Below, piece by piece: positions 63,269 to 64,000 of a stretch of DNA of 64,000 nucleotides. A program made the translations under genes and the position numbers. The notes below the pieces were generated by a model, which did not search any database, was not told the origin of the DNA, and saw nothing but the letters and a program-made list of their open reading frames with translations. The stretch is from CAJBLF01 sp041663325 (GTDB taxonomy: Bacteria > Patescibacteriota > Gracilibacteria > Absconditabacterales > Absconditicoccaceae). The first letter of the stretch is position 1. Every line of letters begins with the position of its first letter. The DNA is taken from contig JBAZRN010000001.1 of NCBI GenBank assembly GCA_041663325.1, forward strand, positions 1 to 64,000. Direction: 5' to 3'.

Positions 63269-63877
63269 TTAGTTATCCCATTCACTACAATCAGCCCCAC
63301 TGAATGTTAAGCACATCTGTTTTTTCAGACTAATAGTTCTGGTGTCGCTTTCAAAACGAGCCATAATCTTGCATCATGTTCATTGGGCGTCGCATTGCAA
63401 GAATTCGTTTCATCCTGTACTTACTGAGCTAGTTCCTGTGAGATAGAAAAATTGTAAAGCTGCGTTTTCTTGAAGTCATTTGTTGATATGAAGTTCGTAT
63501 GTTTCTCATGTTAATTGTATCGTGTAACTGTTGCCTATACAATAATTATTACTATTTCATGTAACTGGTATGCTACTATATATATACTCACTCCCCTGTT
63601 CGATATATTTTAACTGTATGAGTTGTTGTGCTGGATTGAAGCTGATAATATATTGATCAGGAAAAATTGCTGTCGTTCAGCTAAATAACGATTTACTGCT
63701 TAATCCTGCATGCAGAAAATTATTCACTTGTCCGTAAAGCGTTTCTATACAGGCCTGACCATATGCTATGTCTTTATTTTTTATTTGAAAAGATCATCTA
63801 AACACCACAAACAAAATACTAACAATCATCATCACGACGAGAATTTCGAGAAAACTAAATCAACTTTTTTTATGCAT
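63269..63877 (-). CDS. Type IV pilin-like protein
   Basis: A 202-residue prepilin. The N-terminus HKKSGFSFLEILVVMMIVSI has the prepilin peptidase site (Gly, here UGA, before Phe), the conserved Glu at mature position 5, and the hydrophobic helix. The soluble part has Cys residues (CIETLYGQ, YCIGNSYTIQL, QCDAQ, MCLTFSGADC) that may form disulfides. PilB and PilC are 14 kb away on the same strand. It may be a major pilin or a minor pilin/pseudopilin. Confidence 0.88.
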
Positions 63878-63888
63878 ACTATAATTTA

Positions 63889-63986
63889 ACGAAAAACTAA
63901 AAGTGAAAAACTAAAAGTGTCGGTATTTTTTTATGAATAAAAACATTCCTTCGTTTTTCACTATTCACTTTTCACTATTGGTTAAT
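63889..63986. repeat. Inverted AGTGAAAAACTAAAAGTG element
   Basis: GAAAAACTAAAAGTGAAAAA on one side and TTTTTCACTATTCACTTTTC on the other, around a GTCGGTATTTTTTTATG core. The copy at 59371-59471 shares core and arms. Confidence 0.6.
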
Positions 63987-64000
63987 TTTTTATGAGTTAA

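Overview
The window comes from a bacterium that reads UGA as glycine (genetic code 25), the hallmark of Absconditabacteria (SR1) and Gracilibacteria in the Candidate Phyla Radiation. With UGA as stop, nearly every gene breaks up. With UGA as Gly, textbook motifs re-form: the GPCGP of AlaRS, the Walker A of FtsH, the CxxC zinc motifs, the PilB ATPase core and a glycine-rich protein tail. Only TAA and TAG act as stops. The DNA is AT-rich, most genes lack a Shine-Dalgarno sequence, and many proteins are small or reduced. All coordinates and products below assume code 25.

Layout. 0-9 kb: a short alaS without its editing half, a nucleotidyltransferase, two small proteins, recJ, a structured RNA with a terminator, then an AmmeMemoRadiSam cluster (AMMECR1, MEMO1, radical SAM) that encloses a threonine-dehydrogenase-like SDR gene, then tRNA-Trp and RNase P RNA. 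9-19.4 kb: a P-type cation ATPase, a DUF378 protein, ung, a three-gene island with strong Shine-Dalgarno sites and no UGA-Gly codons, a large unknown gene interrupted by a run of N, and a broken dinD behind a promoter/operator. 19.4-29.5 kb: recG, ftsH, a PSP1-domain protein, a TPR protein, dnaB, a TPM-domain protein and lemA. 29.5-38.2 kb: a structured RNA, an HNH-like protein, a truD cluster, an OLD-family ATPase/nuclease, and a pair of related coiled-coil membrane proteins, one with a DNA-binding domain. 38-44.2 kb: a dispersed SUF iron-sulfur set (SufU-like, SufB, SufC), an AbiEi-like protein, a mutarotase and a small alkyltransferase. 44-49 kb: a type IV pilus block (PilB, PilC and two exported proteins); a pilin lies at 63.3-63.9 kb. 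49-57 kb: a membrane-anchored nuclease-like protein, tRNA-Arg, nth, PAP2, a 1262-residue Thr/Asn/Lys-rich protein, and a Trm11-like methyltransferase with an inserted GxxExxY nuclease-like domain. 57-64 kb: an orphan atpC, ftsZ and ftsA, a nucleotidyltransferase, a Dabb protein, a radical SAM/SPASM protein and the pilin.

Two themes run through the window. First, repair and recombination genes are dense for a reduced genome (recJ, recG, ung, nth, an alkyltransferase, dinD, an OLD nuclease). Second, several families of short AT-rich word repeats occur between genes and also in frame inside conserved genes (MEMO1, SufC, Nth, PAP2). Some of these can be translated only because UGA is glycine.
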